Assembly: GCA_963718635.1 (NCBI GenBank)
Contig: OY970367.1
Location: 5,890,001 to 5,954,000, forward strand
Direction: 5' to 3'
From: JAIOQJ01 sp963718635
GTDB taxonomy: Bacteria; Planctomycetota; Planctomycetia; Gemmatales; Gemmataceae
DNA length: 64,000 nucleotides
Positions 35,999-46,423 of the stretch are shown in pieces. The position numbers were made by a program, and so were the translations under genes. Within the stretch, counting starts at the first letter, position 1, and each line of letters begins with the position of its first letter. The notes beneath the pieces are model-generated. The model was not told the DNA's origin. It ran no database searches and saw nothing but the letters and a program-made list of their open reading frames with translations.

Positions 35999-37730
35999 TC
36001 AGTCGCCGAGTCGTTCGACTTCAATGTATTTCACGCCATACCGTTGCTTGCCGTCCATGATCCAGGCTTCGAGGCGGCCATCGCCTTTTTGCCATTGGAC
36101 GTTTTCAAAGATCGCGCGGTCCATTTCAACTTTGGCTTTTTCAGTGGCGTCGCCCAAGTTGATGTGAGCGGTTCGCGGCACACCGGATAAGTCGGTGTGA
36201 GCCGTCACGCGGAAGCGGCCGGGGCGCTCGATGGAGACTTCCCAGTAACCTTCAGCTTTGGCCTGAGCAGAGGTATTCGGCCCGCGCCAATCCTGCCGGG
36301 TAAGCAGGCTGGGGTTTTCCTTTTGCGAACCAAAGACAATACGCGGAGGCAGAAAGTTTCTCTCTTTCTTCATTTCAGCGAACCATGCTTCGTAGCCCTG
36401 GCGCATCTCGTTGACGATAGCCGGCTGCATTTCAGCCAGATTTCGCTCTTCGAAGGGGTCGGAGTGCATGTCATAGAGTTCAAACGCCACATCTTTCGAA
36501 AGAAAGCCGGGCGTAGCGCCAGCGGCTTGAACGATCTTCCAGCGCGGCCCGCGGGCCATGCAGGCACGATTCAATTCGGGGACGTCACCGCGATGCCATT
36601 GCAAATAAATCGTTCGATCGGGCCATGGCCGTTTATCGCCCAGCAGTGCAGACAAAAGGCTAACCCCATCAATCTTCAGTCCCTTCGGCAGTTGCAGACG
36701 GCAGGCATCCAGCAGAGTGGGCAAGAGGTCGATATGAGCGGCCACAACGTCGCTCGACTTGCCTGCCGGAAAACGGCCAGGCCAGCGGGCATAGAAAGGC
36801 ACACGCACGCCACCTTCATAAATCGTCCCTTTCAAATCGCGCAGGCCGGCGTTGTAGCGCGGCTGCTGTGGGCCGTTGTCCGACATGAAGATAACAAGGG
36901 TATTGTCCGCCAGTTTCTTGTCGTCGAGGGTTTTGAAAAGGCGACCCAGGTTCGAGTCAATGTTGGTGATCATCGCGTATATTTTGGCTACGGTATCGGA
37001 GACTGTATTTCCCCTTTTGGGGATAGCCGACTTTGGGAAATTGATCGTAGGCCAAGTTCATTTCCTTGTATACTTGCAATTCTTCATCGCTGATTTCAAG
37101 CGGCGTATGCGGGCAGTTGAACGCCAGGTATGCGAAAAAAGGCTTTTCAGAAGCGGTAGTAACGAAGCCAATCGCGGCATCCGTGAGTACCTTGGAGACG
37201 TACCCAGTCTGCTTCTCGGCTTTGCCATTGTGCAACAAAATGGGGTCGAAGTACGAGCTACCGCCTGGCAGGTCTGAAGCTTGACCCAAGCCGCCTCCTT
37301 TCAACACCAGGCATTCCTGAAAACCGTGCTCTTGCGGACGCAGCGGATAGTTGTCGCCAAGATGCCATTTGCCGAAGATGCCCGTCCGGTACCCGTTCGA
37401 CGAAAGGATTTTGGCAATCGTCGTTTCGTCCGGGTGCATGGACGATCGACCATTGAACGTATCGACGACGCCGGTTCGGTAATTATATCGGCCCGTCAGC
37501 AAACTCGAACGCGTCGGCGAGCAGACAGGTGAGACATAGAAATGGCGCAACTGCATCGACTGTTTCGCGAAGGCATCGAGATGAGGCGTCAGGATTTTCG
37601 GATTGTCGTGACACGCCAGGTCGCCGTAACCCTGGTCATCGGTGACAATTAGAATGATGTTTGGTTTAGCAGCGCCCATCAACAATGATGGGACTGAAAA
37701 CACCAGGCCGACGAGCAGCAATCGAAACAT
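35999..37730 (-). CDS. Secreted arylsulfatase-type sulfatase, frameshifted
   Basis: Type I sulfatase of the alkaline phosphatase superfamily, exported by a signal peptide (FRLLLVGLVFSVPSLLMGA). Metal-binding NIILIVTDDQGYGDL and the formylglycine motif CSPTR in PVCSPTRSSLLTGRY are present, followed by GKWHLG, and in the second frame FMSDNGPQQPRYNAGLRDLK and VRVPFYARWPG. The frame changes near 37000, after PQKGKY. The C-terminal extension (from about 36300) is a small beta domain (YWEVSIERPGRFRVTAHTDL). Substrate unknown, probably a sulfated polysaccharide; no maturase gene is near. Confidence 0.92.
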
Positions 37731-37964
37731 AGTTTCCTCAATGGGCGCGAGTCAATTCCTTCAATGGTACAACGACGGCGACGCGATGCCAGCCAAAAAT
37801 TTGGCAATCATCCCCGATGCTCACCACAGAAGAAAAACCCAAATCATTCGCTCTCTCCCAATCGGGCTTGCATCGTTCATCCTTCTCGCGTTAAGATTCC
37901 TCTCCACCAACGGGCGAACGCATGAAGCGTTCTAATCAGCCATCAGGATGAGCGGCCACTACGG

Positions 37965-38849
37965 ATGAACAAAACCTTTCAGCCGACCGGGAAAACCTTT
38001 CTCATTGCCGGCCTACTCGCCTGGGCTTACTTCCCCACAATCGCCGATCTCTTCCAGAAATGGATGAACGATCCGCAGTATTCCCACGGCATACTCGTGC
38101 CGATCTTTTCGCTCTACCTGCTTTATCGCAATCGCGACCAGGCGCCAAATACCGCGGAGCCGATGCTGTGGGCCGGCTATGCCGTGCTGCTCGTTGCCCT
38201 CGGATGCCGTGGGTTGGCGGCGTTGCTCTTTTTCCTGCCGCTCGATGCCGTCTCGATGATCCTCTGTCTGACGGGGCTGGTGCTCGTCACCGGCGGCAAG
38301 TCGTTGCTGCGTTGGACCTGGCCAAGCCTAGCGTTTCTATTGTTCATGATCCCCCTTCCTTATCAAATCGAGCGGATGATGGGCGCCGAGCTGCAGACCA
38401 TTGCGACCATTTGCAGCACTTTTCTGCTGCAGACGCTGGGCCAGCCGGCCATCGCCGAGGGCAATCAGATTCTTATCGATGAGGTCAGACTGGGCGTTGT
38501 GGAAGCGTGCAGCGGATTGCGGATGCTGATGACCTTCGCGGCTTTCTGCGTTGGCGCCGTGATGCTGCTGGAGCGCCATTGGCTGGTGAAGTCGATCGTG
38601 TTGGCAAGTGCCATCCCCATTGCCCTTTCGACAAACATCCTGCGCATCACGGCCACAGGGCTTACCCATGTGTGGTTGAAAAACAGCGCTTCAAAAGAAG
38701 AGATCCTCCGAGGCATACACGACTTCAATGGCCTGATGATGATGCCCGTCGGCCTTGCGTTTCTGCTGACGGAACTCTGGATCCTGAAACATTTGCTGAT
38801 TGAACAAAATGATTCGCTGGCGCGTGGCATTGTAAGAACGCCGGAGTAA
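37965..38849 (+). CDS. Exosortase (EpsH family)
   Basis: Integral membrane cysteine transpeptidase of the exosortase family, thought to process C-terminal sorting signals in step with exopolysaccharide export. About eight membrane helices. The catalytic triad is visible: Cys in VVEACSGLRMLMTFAA, Arg in STNILRITATG and His in IHDFNGLMMMP. The N-terminal YSHGILVPIFSLYLLYRNRD block is also typical. It opens a same-strand EPS cluster with EpsI. No protein with a recognisable sorting tail was found in this window. Confidence 0.92.
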   Translation: MNKTFQPTGKTFLIAGLLAWAYFPTIADLFQKWMNDPQYSHGILVPIFSLYLLYRNRDQAPNTAEPMLWAGYAVLLVALGCRGLAALLFFLPLDAVSMILCLTGLVLVTGGKSLLRWTWPSLAFLLFMIPLPYQIERMMGAELQTIATICSTFLLQTLGQPAIAEGNQILIDEVRLGVVEACSGLRMLMTFAAFCVGAVMLLERHWLVKSIVLASAIPIALSTNILRITATGLTHVWLKNSASKEEILRGIHDFNGLMMMPVGLAFLLTELWILKHLLIEQNDSLARGIVRTPE

Positions 38850-38928
38850 GCAATCTACGCGTCAAGCATTGTTCAAAGTGAATCTGACTGAACACTGCCC
38901 TGTTGAAAGACCAAGGGAAGGATCCCAC

Positions 38929-41099
38929 ATGATACCGCAAACTGCACTGCCAACGCGCTTTCAAGAGCCCGCAATCTCGGAAGGGGGCGATCATGGCATC
39001 CGGATCCATCGGCCGATGGCGACCGCCATCCCACAACCACCCGCGGCGGGCGGCCTGAAGCCTTTCGCCTACCTCAAATATCGTTGGGTGACTGTCCTTT
39101 TTCTGGGTGGTCTGCTGGCAGCCACACTCGCCTTTGCTGCATACAGCGTTATCCCATCGAAATACACAACTTATTCGCTGGTGCGCATTTTCAGCGCCGA
39201 CCCCGTGCTGCACTCCACTGAAAACCGTGAAGGACGCGGCGATTTCACGATTTATCTCAAATCGCAATCGGCGATGATTAAAAGCAATTTCGTTCTTACG
39301 GCCGCACTGCGCGACCCGAATGTCGCCGCCCTGCCGATGCTGCGCGATCAGGCGGACCCCGTTCGCTTTCTCGAAGAAGAACTGAAGATTGAGACGCAGG
39401 AAGGCTCGGAAATCTTGAAGCTCTCCCTTAGCGGCGACGACGCCAAAGGGATATCGATGATCGTCAATTCGATTCAGGATTCGTATTTCCGCGAGGTCGT
39501 GGATGAAGAGGTGAAGCGAAAGAAGACCCGCCTGCAACATCTGGAAGATGCCATCCTGAAAATGCAACTCGATGTCTCGCGCAGGCAGGAAAACGTGAAG
39601 CAAGCCGATGTCGGCGGCAACGGCGGGGTGGAAGCAATCACCGGTCTCAACGCCAGCCTGGCGGCCAGTCAACTCGTCCATCAGAAAGAAACAATCGCCA
39701 AAATCGAGAACGACATTTCCAATTGGCAGTTGGAAAAGAAATCGCTGGAAAAAAAACTGACGAGCGTCGCGGATGAAGTGCCCGCGCCGCCGCCAAACTA
39801 TTTCGACACCATGGAGAACGATACGCGCATGGTGCTGCTGAAGAAGAAGATCGAAGGGTTGACGGCCCGGGTCGATTATCTCATCAAACTGTCGAACGAT
39901 CCCAAGCTTGCCTCTGTGGTCGATATGAGGCAGAAAATCACCGAAGCCAACGAAGAGCGCGAACGCTTTCGCAAAGAGCGCATCGCCGAGTTTCAGAAGG
40001 GACAGACTCCCCACGGTCGAGAAAAAGTTGAAGAGCGATCTCGAACGCGCGACGAACACCATTGCGCAGTTAACAGCACAAAAGACCAAAGGCGAGCAGG
40101 CGGTTGAAGAATATCAGAAGACACTCGCGCACGGCGGCCTGACTGGCGACCCCACACAAATATTCCCGCAGATTGATATCCGCGAGCGGACGAAAATTAT
40201 TACCGAAATGCTCGACAAGGCCAACCTGTTGCGCCTTGAGGTCAACGCCCCGCCCCGCGTACTCGACTTTCAGCGCGCTGCCGTGCCGATGAAAAAAGAA
40301 ACGAAGAAGCAATTTTTCGGCACAATCCTGGCGGGCCTGATGGGGTTCGGCTTCGTCGGGCTGGGAGTGGTATTTCTCGAATCGCGAGTGCGCCGAGCGA
40401 TGTCGCTTGCTGATGTGGAAGCGGCCGTCATCGGCCCCGTCCTCGGTGTGCTCCCTTCGCGCGTCAACGGCAAAAACAGCGCGATTGCCGCTCTGGCCCT
40501 TGGCGAAGCGATGGAAAAGATGCGCTCGCAATTGTTGCAACAGTTCGGCCGGCCCGGTTGCAAAGTGGTTGCTGTCACCAGTGCACTAACAGAAGAAGGC
40601 AAGAGTTTTCTGGCCTGGCAATTAGCAGAAAGTTTCGCCCGAGCGGACGCCCGTACGCTGTTGCTCGACTTCGATCTTCGCTCGCCCTCGCTGCATAACT
40701 GGCTCAATGCCGTCAACGAACGAGGCATCTGCGAAGTTCTTACCGGCCAGGCGGACCTTCCCGACGTCTTGCAGACCATGCCGAACCAGTTGACCTTCGT
40801 CTCCGCTGGCAAGTGGTGCGCTGATGCTGCGCCTGGCGCTCACCAACGAACGGCTCTACGCCCTTTTGCACGGCTTCCGCCAACAATTCGACGTAGTGAT
40901 TCTGAACGCGCACCCATTGCTCGAGGTGGCCGAAACATTCTTGATTTGCCGTCAGGCCGACGGAGCGCTGCTTAGCGTCGAACGCCATACGAGTCGCCTG
41001 CCGATGGTGGTTAAAGCTCACGAAAAGTTGGCCTCCGCCGCGACGGAAGCCTTTGGACTTGTCTACCAAGGCGCCTCGGACGAAGAGTGCCTTAATTAA
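38929..41099 (+). CDS. Wzz-type chain-length determinant fused to a tyrosine-kinase-like ATPase, two frameshifts
   Basis: Inner-membrane polysaccharide co-polymerase. After a Pro-rich N-terminus comes a Wzz domain with first helix VTVLFLGGLLAATLAFAAYS, a long periplasmic coiled coil (about 39480-40080), second helix FFGTILAGLMGFGFVGLGVV, then a CpsD/BY-kinase-like domain: Walker A-like TSALTEEGKS, Walker A' LLLDFDLRSP and a NERGICEVLTGQADL block. Frames change (+1) near 40010 and 40812. No Tyr-rich tail follows, so autophosphorylation is doubtful. ATG 38929 has AAGGA upstream. Confidence 0.87.
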
Positions 41100-41158
41100 G
41101 CGATCGAAGACGGGTTTGATCAGCGCCCTGAGTTCCACTATTCACGAGAGCTTCATTC

Positions 41159-41797
41159 ATGAAGATTCGAACGGTTCATCTGCTGGTCGCTTTGGTGCTG
41201 CTGACACTGTCGGGCATTGTGCATGGAAAATGGACCAATCGATGGGCGCAAGGCGCGGAAGTCGAGGGCAAGAAATTGCTCGAAGGTCTCGATGCGCCCG
41301 TCGGCGACTGGCAGCCAGGTGAGTTTACCAAAATCGAAGCCGCCGAGATGGCGCCGAAAACGCAGTGCCAGGCGCGGCGGTTCAACCCGTTGAAATCGGG
41401 CAAGTGGGTACAGGTATCGGTTACTACAGGAGGGGCCGAAGCCGTGGCCGTGCACACGCCCGACGTGTGCTATCTCGGCGCCGGTTGGCGCATCCGAGGG
41501 GCGAAAACGAAAGAAGTCATCAATTCAGCGGACGGGTCGGAGATCGCTTTCTGGATGGCCGACTTCGTGAAAACGAGTTCCACGGGCAATGAAGCAATTC
41601 GCGTGCGCTGGGCGTGGTCTTCCGAGGGCAAGTGGGAAGCCCCCAACTTCCCTGTCTGGTGGTTCCACGGAGCGCCTATCCTCTACAAGGTCTATATGGT
41701 CCACCCTTTGACGGAAGAGGAAGACTTGACGCGCGACGACCCCTACCGTAAATTCGCGGCCGACCTGATTACCGCGCTCAATAGCCAGATCCGCTAA
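41159..41797 (+). CDS. EpsI/exosortase-associated protein (DUF3485)
   Basis: 212-residue exported protein with N-terminal hydrophobic helix (LLVALVLLTLSGIVHG). The diagnostic EpsI segment AVAVHTPDVCYLGAGWRI is present, followed by IAFWMADFVKTSSTGNEAIR. EpsI proteins accompany exosortases in EPS clusters and are needed for polymer export in model systems; the biochemical role is unsettled. Lies between the chain-length protein and the priming transferase. Confidence 0.9.
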   Translation: MKIRTVHLLVALVLLTLSGIVHGKWTNRWAQGAEVEGKKLLEGLDAPVGDWQPGEFTKIEAAEMAPKTQCQARRFNPLKSGKWVQVSVTTGGAEAVAVHTPDVCYLGAGWRIRGAKTKEVINSADGSEIAFWMADFVKTSSTGNEAIRVRWAWSSEGKWEAPNFPVWWFHGAPILYKVYMVHPLTEEEDLTRDDPYRKFAADLITALNSQIR

Positions 41798-41877
41798 TTG
41801 AGATCGATCGGGCGAGCCGGGAGCGTAAGCGACCGGAGAAAAGCCTTTCGAATACCATTGGGAGCTTTGATCCACCT

Positions 41878-42600
41878 ATGATGAAACCTATCGCATCGGC
41901 CAATTTGCAATTCCCCAAACGCGTGGAAAGTTTTGATTCATTCGGGGAAACCAGACGAGCGAATCGTTCTCCATTGCAGCACTTTTCGCCGGCTCGGCTG
42001 CGTTGGGAACTGGCGTTGAAGGCCTGTTTGGATCGCGCTCTCGCTTCCCTTTTGGCCATCATCGCTCTGCCGATTATGTTGGCAGCGATGGCCCTGGTGA
42101 AATTGACTTCGAGCGGCCCTGCCCTCTATTCCCAGCGCCGCGTTGGACAGTTCGGGCGTGTATTCACCATCTGGAAGATTCGGACGATGCACCATAATTG
42201 TGAAAAGCTGACCGGACCGCGCTGGTCAACGCCCGGCGATCCCCGTGTGACTACTGTGGGCCGAGTTCTGAGGGCGTTGCACATCGATGAACTGCCGCAA
42301 CTTGCTAATGTGTTGCGCGGCCAAATGAGCTTAGTCGGCCCGCGTCCGGAACGACCCGAAATCGCGGCCAAGCTGGCCACTATTGTCGAAGAATACGACG
42401 TACGCCACGTTATGCTTCCCGGTATCTCCGGGAATGCCCAGGTTCACCTGCCGCCCGACACGACCGTCGGCGATGTCCGCGACAAGTTGGTTCTCGATCG
42501 CGAATACATCCAGCGCTTCTCCGCCTGGCTCGATCTAAAGATGCTGGTCTTTACCGGTCTGAAATTATTTGGAATCCGCAAGCCGCGTCCACAAGATTGA
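41878..42600 (+). CDS. Undecaprenyl-phosphate sugar phosphotransferase
   Basis: Priming glycosyltransferase of the bacterial sugar transferase (PF02397) family, moving a sugar phosphate from a UDP-sugar onto undecaprenyl phosphate to begin the EPS repeat unit. One hydrophobic helix (ASLLAIIALPIMLAAMALV), then the core motifs SGPALYSQRRVGQFGRVFTI, WKIRTMH, LRALHIDELPQLANVLRGQM and SLVGPRPERPE. Length 240 corresponds to the minimal catalytic type without the CoA-binding N-terminal domain. GGGAGC precedes the ATG at 41878. Confidence 0.93.
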   Translation: MMKPIASANLQFPKRVESFDSFGETRRANRSPLQHFSPARLRWELALKACLDRALASLLAIIALPIMLAAMALVKLTSSGPALYSQRRVGQFGRVFTIWKIRTMHHNCEKLTGPRWSTPGDPRVTTVGRVLRALHIDELPQLANVLRGQMSLVGPRPERPEIAAKLATIVEEYDVRHVMLPGISGNAQVHLPPDTTVGDVRDKLVLDREYIQRFSAWLDLKMLVFTGLKLFGIRKPRPQD

Positions 42601-42642
42601 GCCGTGCGCCGGTCGCTTCTGGCAGCACGCCCATTCGCCCTT

Positions 42643-42745
42643 TCCACCCTCCCCCCGGCTTTGCGGGGGGAGGGCAGGGTGGGGGGGAAAAAGCTGCGAC
42701 TGCCGCAACGTTTGTTTTTGGGCTAGAGGCTCCGCCCGAAACTGA
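42643..42745. repeat. MITE-like element, family C copy 3 (right end lost)
   Basis: The left end CCACCCTCCCCCCGGCTTTG and its hairpin partner match copy 1 almost exactly, followed by the AAGCTGCGAC middle; the right terminal repeat is missing, replaced by CTAGAGGCTCCGCCC. As with the other copies it separates two same-strand genes. Confidence 0.72.
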
Positions 42746-42755
42746 GACTTTTGCC

Positions 42756-43747
42756 ATGCTCGTCAGTGTCATCGTGCCCGTGCGTAATGAGTCGGCGCAT
42801 ATCCGCCAAACGCTTGCGTGTTTGCAGCAGCAGGAATTCGATGCCGAGGCTTTTGAAGTCCTCTGCATCGATGGTTGCTCCGATGATGACACGGTGGCGC
42901 AAATGGAAGACACGCAGCGAGAATTTCCCCAGCTTCGGCTCTTCTCTAATCCGAAACGCCTGGCGAGCGCCTGCGCAACATCGGTGTTCAACAATCGCGC
43001 GGCCGCTATGTAGTCATCGTCGATGGCCACTGTTCGATTCACGATCCCCATTATCTCGCCAATCTTGTCCAAGCATTCGAAGCAAGCGGCGCTGACAGTC
43101 TCGGCCGGCCGCAACCGCTGCGGGTAAATGATGCAAACCCGTTTCAGAATGCCGTAGCTGCAGCGCGTGAATCCTGGCTCGGCCATAACCCCGATTCCGC
43201 GATCTATTCGAACGAACAGCGCTTCGTTGAGCCCGACAATGTCGCGGTGGCTTACCGCCGCGATGTCTTTGAGAAAGTCGGCTTTTTCGATGAAGAGTTC
43301 GATGCGTGCGAAGATGTTGAGTTCAACACCCGCTTGCGTCAGGCTGGCATGACTTGCTTCTTTACACCCGCTATCCGCGTTGACTATAAGCCGCGCGCCA
43401 CGCTGCAAGGCCTTCTGCATCAGATGGCTCGCTACGGCGCGGGACGTTCGCGACTCGGGCGTAAACATCGCAGCTCGATCACTCTTCCGAGCCTGGTTCC
43501 CGCTCTCTGGCTGCTCTGGCTGCCTCTCACGTTTCTTCTAGGTTTTGCATCGTCTGTCGTGGCCTGCCTCTTTTGTCTCTCCCTGCTCGTCTATTCAATA
43601 GCCATTTTAGGGGAAAGCCTTCGGCTCTCGTGGCGGCATCCCGCTCATCTGCTGTTGCGTACGCCGGTCATTCTTTTTGCCATCCATATTGGCTTTGGCT
43701 GGGGTTTCGTGCGCGAGCGCCTTGGGCATCTCACTTCGACTTGTTGA
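42756..43747 (+). CDS. Glycosyltransferase family 2, frameshifted
   Basis: Inverting GT-A glycosyltransferase for EPS assembly. N-terminus VSVIVPVRNESAHIRQTLAC, nucleotide-binding region EVLCIDGCSDDDTV, then a -1 shift near 42970 and the rest: GRYVVIVDGHCSIHDP (DxH in place of DxD), DNVAVAYRRDVFEKVGFFDE, the acidic EDVEFNTRLRQAG, and a membrane-associated C-terminus with two hydrophobic stretches (LVPALWLLWLPLTFLLGFAS, VVACLFCLSLLVYSIAILGE). Relatives in exosortase clusters have the same tail. Its last 17 bp overlap the convergent TIGR03790 gene. Confidence 0.87.
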
Positions 43748-45086
43748 AGCGCATGCTGTCGTTGACGGGGCTCTGATGTACCTGTTCTACTTTCAATTTG
43801 GGATTCTTCGCGAAGGGTTTGTACAACGGATCGCCAACGAGTACGGTCATCCAACTGCTGAAAAGGATCGTCTTGCTGTAGCATTCCACCAACGTATACT
43901 TGCCGGTCGCCAGGAAGCCGAAGAACTCAGCCGGCTTCGGAAAGCCTATCGTGTACGGCTCGGCAACTGGACCTAATGTGACCGCCACTCCCTTCTCCAA
44001 TAAGCACTTGCACCAATATTTTGCATCGGGTTGTCGTAGTGAAACCGCTTCAGAACTGGCGAGATGCCAGGCGATCGCGCCGGGAACAAATGTGAAACTG
44101 TCGATGAATTGGCCGAGTGAATACCAGCCGCAATAGAGCGCGCAATCGGGACATGTTAACGGCTTGAAGAGTTCGGGCTTGTCGTCGAGTATGACCTTCA
44201 TTTTTCCTTCTTTATCGAGCAACGCGGCCATTTCGCGCATCGATTCATCGAAGCCGGCATAGCCCGAACCATCCTCGGCCTTCGGATCATAACGGATCCC
44301 GCGTGCATCAACGTAGACGTTGCCTTCCAAGCCTTTCTTCTCGACTTCAATCGCTTGATCGACCAGGCCTTTGACAATCTTGATTGTTGGCCCATCCAGA
44401 CGGCACGTCATCACGAACGGCGGCTTGCCGGTGCGCGCGGCAGCGGGCAAGCGCCAATATCCTAAATTCAGTTGCCAGCGCGTCAGTTCGTAATTGTCCC
44501 ACCAGAGCATCATCAGTTCGCTGTCGACGGCGGCATTGCTTTCGGCATGAGCGAGCAGCCGCCGCTTCTGTTCGAGAGTCGCTTTCTCAAGCGACATCTT
44601 GGTCAATTCCGCTTTGGTTTCTTCGAGCCAAGTCTTCAATTGATCGCCCGGCTTTTCTTTGTAAGTGGCCTCCAGCAACTTCACTTTTGTCTGCAACGTC
44701 GGGATAGCCTCCGCAACTTCTTTCATCCGGGGATCGAGCGCTTTGATTTTCTCCGCTTCCTCCGGAGTGGCATCCTGCCCGCCAACACGCAATGGAATGC
44801 CATAAACGCTGAGCAAAACCTTGGCCTGCTCTTTCTTGTCTTTCAGCGCTGTCCGGATGGGCGCCACGATACGCTCGTTGTAGGCGACGCGTGAAATGTC
44901 CTCGGTCATCGGCACATCGAGCAGGATGATGTTTTCCTTCGGAACTCCGCGCTTCTGGCAATAATGGTCAGCCACTTCTTTCGAAGCGCCCGAGTTCTTG
45001 TTCACCAGCAGAAAGATTTCGTTCGGTTCCAACGCGTTCAAGCGCGTGACGGTGAGAAAAACAACTATTGCAATGAGACGGAGCAT
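43731..45086 (-). CDS. TIGR03790 family protein
   Basis: 451-residue exported protein (signal peptide LRLIAIVVFLTVTRLNA). The NEIFLLVNKNSGASKEVADH, YCQKRGVPKENIILLDVP and LLSVYGIPLRVGG blocks define the TIGR03790 family, with a central helical coiled insert (residues about 125-205) and the C-terminal FVPGAIAWHLASSEAVSLRQ, WCKCLLEKGVAVTLGPVAEP and LVGDPLYKPF. The family is widespread in planctomycetes and acidobacteria without a known function. ATG 45086 is used because it starts the signal peptide. Confidence 0.88.
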   Translation of the reverse strand: MLRLIAIVVFLTVTRLNALEPNEIFLLVNKNSGASKEVADHYCQKRGVPKENIILLDVPMTEDISRVAYNERIVAPIRTALKDKKEQAKVLLSVYGIPLRVGGQDATPEEAEKIKALDPRMKEVAEAIPTLQTKVKLLEATYKEKPGDQLKTWLEETKAELTKMSLEKATLEQKRRLLAHAESNAAVDSELMMLWWDNYELTRWQLNLGYWRLPAAARTGKPPFVMTCRLDGPTIKIVKGLVDQAIEVEKKGLEGNVYVDARGIRYDPKAEDGSGYAGFDESMREMAALLDKEGKMKVILDDKPELFKPLTCPDCALYCGWYSLGQFIDSFTFVPGAIAWHLASSEAVSLRQPDAKYWCKCLLEKGVAVTLGPVAEPYTIGFPKPAEFFGFLATGKYTLVECYSKTILFSSWMTVLVGDPLYKPFAKNPKLKVEQVHQSPVNDSMRFNKSK

Positions 45087-45194
45087 AGAGATCGTTTCCG
45101 GATAAGGGAGAAATTTTAATGGCGATAAAATCACCGCAGAAAATCACAGGTCCGGGCCGCCATCACCACACCAACCCGACGCGTCAGCGAGAGA

Positions 45195-45235
45195 GTCTTG
45201 TAGGGTGGGCGAAGGCTTTGCACAACCCACCCGAA
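45195..45235. repeat. Repeat family D half unit
   Basis: TTGTAGGGTGGGCGAAGGCT followed by TTGCACAACCCACC, closely matching the left arm of the complete inverted repeat at 58634-58752. It precedes the promoter of the DUF2252 gene. Confidence 0.65.
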
Positions 45236-45267
45236 CATCTGCACACTCGTGCCTATTCCTCATTTAC

Positions 45268-45273
45268 TATAAT
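45268..45273 (+). promoter_or_regulatory. TATAAT -10 box, near-leaderless transcript
   Basis: A consensus TATAAT ends 11 bp before the DUF2252 ATG at 45285, so the transcript would start only about five bases before the start codon. No clear -35 element is seen 17 bp upstream. Consistently, no ribosome-binding site precedes the ATG. Confidence 0.5.
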
Positions 45274-45284
45274 GCTATTCCATC

Positions 45285-46382
45285 ATGAACATTATCGAAG
45301 ATACAAAGGCATACGAGGCTTGGCTTGGTCAGTTTACGACTCTACAGGACGATGATCTTGCATATAAGCATGCGCTGATGAGCGATTCGCTCGATCCGTT
45401 TCCTTTCTTTCGCGGCACCTATTACCGTTGGTTACGGCTTTGGCCGGACGTCTGCCCGGAACTGATCGAAGCGCCCCATCTTTCGGCTGTCGGGGATCTG
45501 CACGTAGAAAACTTCGGCACGTGGCGCGATGCCGAAGGCCGGCTTTCCTGGGGCGTCAACGATTTTGATGAAGTGAGCGAACTGCCTTATACCAATGACT
45601 TAGTGCGGTTGGCCTGCAGCGTTCGCTTTGCTCGCGAGGCAGGTCCGCTGCGGATTCGGCTGGGCCAAGCCTGCTCCGCCATTTTGAAGGGTTATCGATC
45701 AACCCTTGAAAAAGAAGGTTCGCCATTCGTTATTGAAGAGCACCACGCCCACTTGCGCCGTCTTGCCTTTCACAAGCAGCGCGACCCCGTGCCTTTCTGG
45801 AAAAAGCTGACGAACCTTTTGACGAATTCCACGCCGGAAGTGCCGTCGGAAGCGAAGTCCGGTTTACTTGTCGACCTGCCGCATCGGGGCTTGAGTTGCG
45901 AATTTCGTATGCGCCCGCGTACGGGGGTTGGCAGCCTGGGAAAGCCTCGGTATCTCGCCCTTGTCGAATGGAAGGGTGGTTGGGTAGCCCGTGAAGCGAA
46001 GGTCCAGACACCGACTGCCGCGTCCTATCTTGTCGAGGCACCGGGGCCGCTGCCGCGCATCGAACGGGTGGTTCGAAAAGCGATCAGAAGCCACGACCCG
46101 TTTTATCGGGTCGAAAAAGGTTACATCCTTCGCCGGTTGTCGCCGCGTTGCTCGCGCATTGAGCTGGCCAAGCAGAGCCAGATCGAAGACCAGACAGCGT
46201 TGCTCGAAGCGATGGGAGCAGAAACCGCGAACGTACACCTTGGTAACCGTGCCAAAATCGCCGATGTCCGCCGAGACTTGGAACAGCGTCCCAAGCGCTG
46301 GCTGAAAAAGGCTGCCCGAGATATGTATCGAGCGATCATTGCGGACTGGGAAGAATGGCGGGCGGAGAAGAGCAAGAAGTAA
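45285..46382 (+). CDS. DUF2252 family protein
   Basis: 365-residue cytoplasmic protein. The signature of the family is clear: FPFFRGTYYRWLRLW, AVGDLHVENFGTWRDAEGRL, GVNDFDEVSELPYTNDLVRL and LLEAMGAETANVHLGNR. The GDLHxENFG and NDFDE elements resemble the catalytic loop and metal-binding motif of aminoglycoside-phosphotransferase-like kinases, so a small-molecule kinase activity is likely, but no substrate is known. It converges with the phosphoesterase gene across a shared hairpin. Confidence 0.88.
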   Translation: MNIIEDTKAYEAWLGQFTTLQDDDLAYKHALMSDSLDPFPFFRGTYYRWLRLWPDVCPELIEAPHLSAVGDLHVENFGTWRDAEGRLSWGVNDFDEVSELPYTNDLVRLACSVRFAREAGPLRIRLGQACSAILKGYRSTLEKEGSPFVIEEHHAHLRRLAFHKQRDPVPFWKKLTNLLTNSTPEVPSEAKSGLLVDLPHRGLSCEFRMRPRTGVGSLGKPRYLALVEWKGGWVAREAKVQTPTAASYLVEAPGPLPRIERVVRKAIRSHDPFYRVEKGYILRRLSPRCSRIELAKQSQIEDQTALLEAMGAETANVHLGNRAKIADVRRDLEQRPKRWLKKAARDMYRAIIADWEEWRAEKSKK

Positions 46383-46394
46383 AGTGCATTTGCT

Positions 46395-46423
46395 CGTAGG
46401 ACGGCCGTGTCGGTTGTCCTACG
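46395..46423. terminator. Hairpin between convergent genes (family E), supplies a stop codon
   Basis: CGTAGGAC-GGCC-GTGTC-GGTT-GTCCTACG forms a hairpin 13 bp after the DUF2252 stop. On the minus strand its CGTAG contains the TAG stop of the phosphoesterase gene (46419-46421). A bidirectional terminator or 3'-end stabiliser is likely; the T tract is absent. Confidence 0.6.

Noticed and set aside
38725..40089. 454-codon minus-strand frame opposite the Wzz gene
   Set aside because: Antisense to recognised Wzz and exosortase coding sequence; length is explained by the codon bias of the sense strand.
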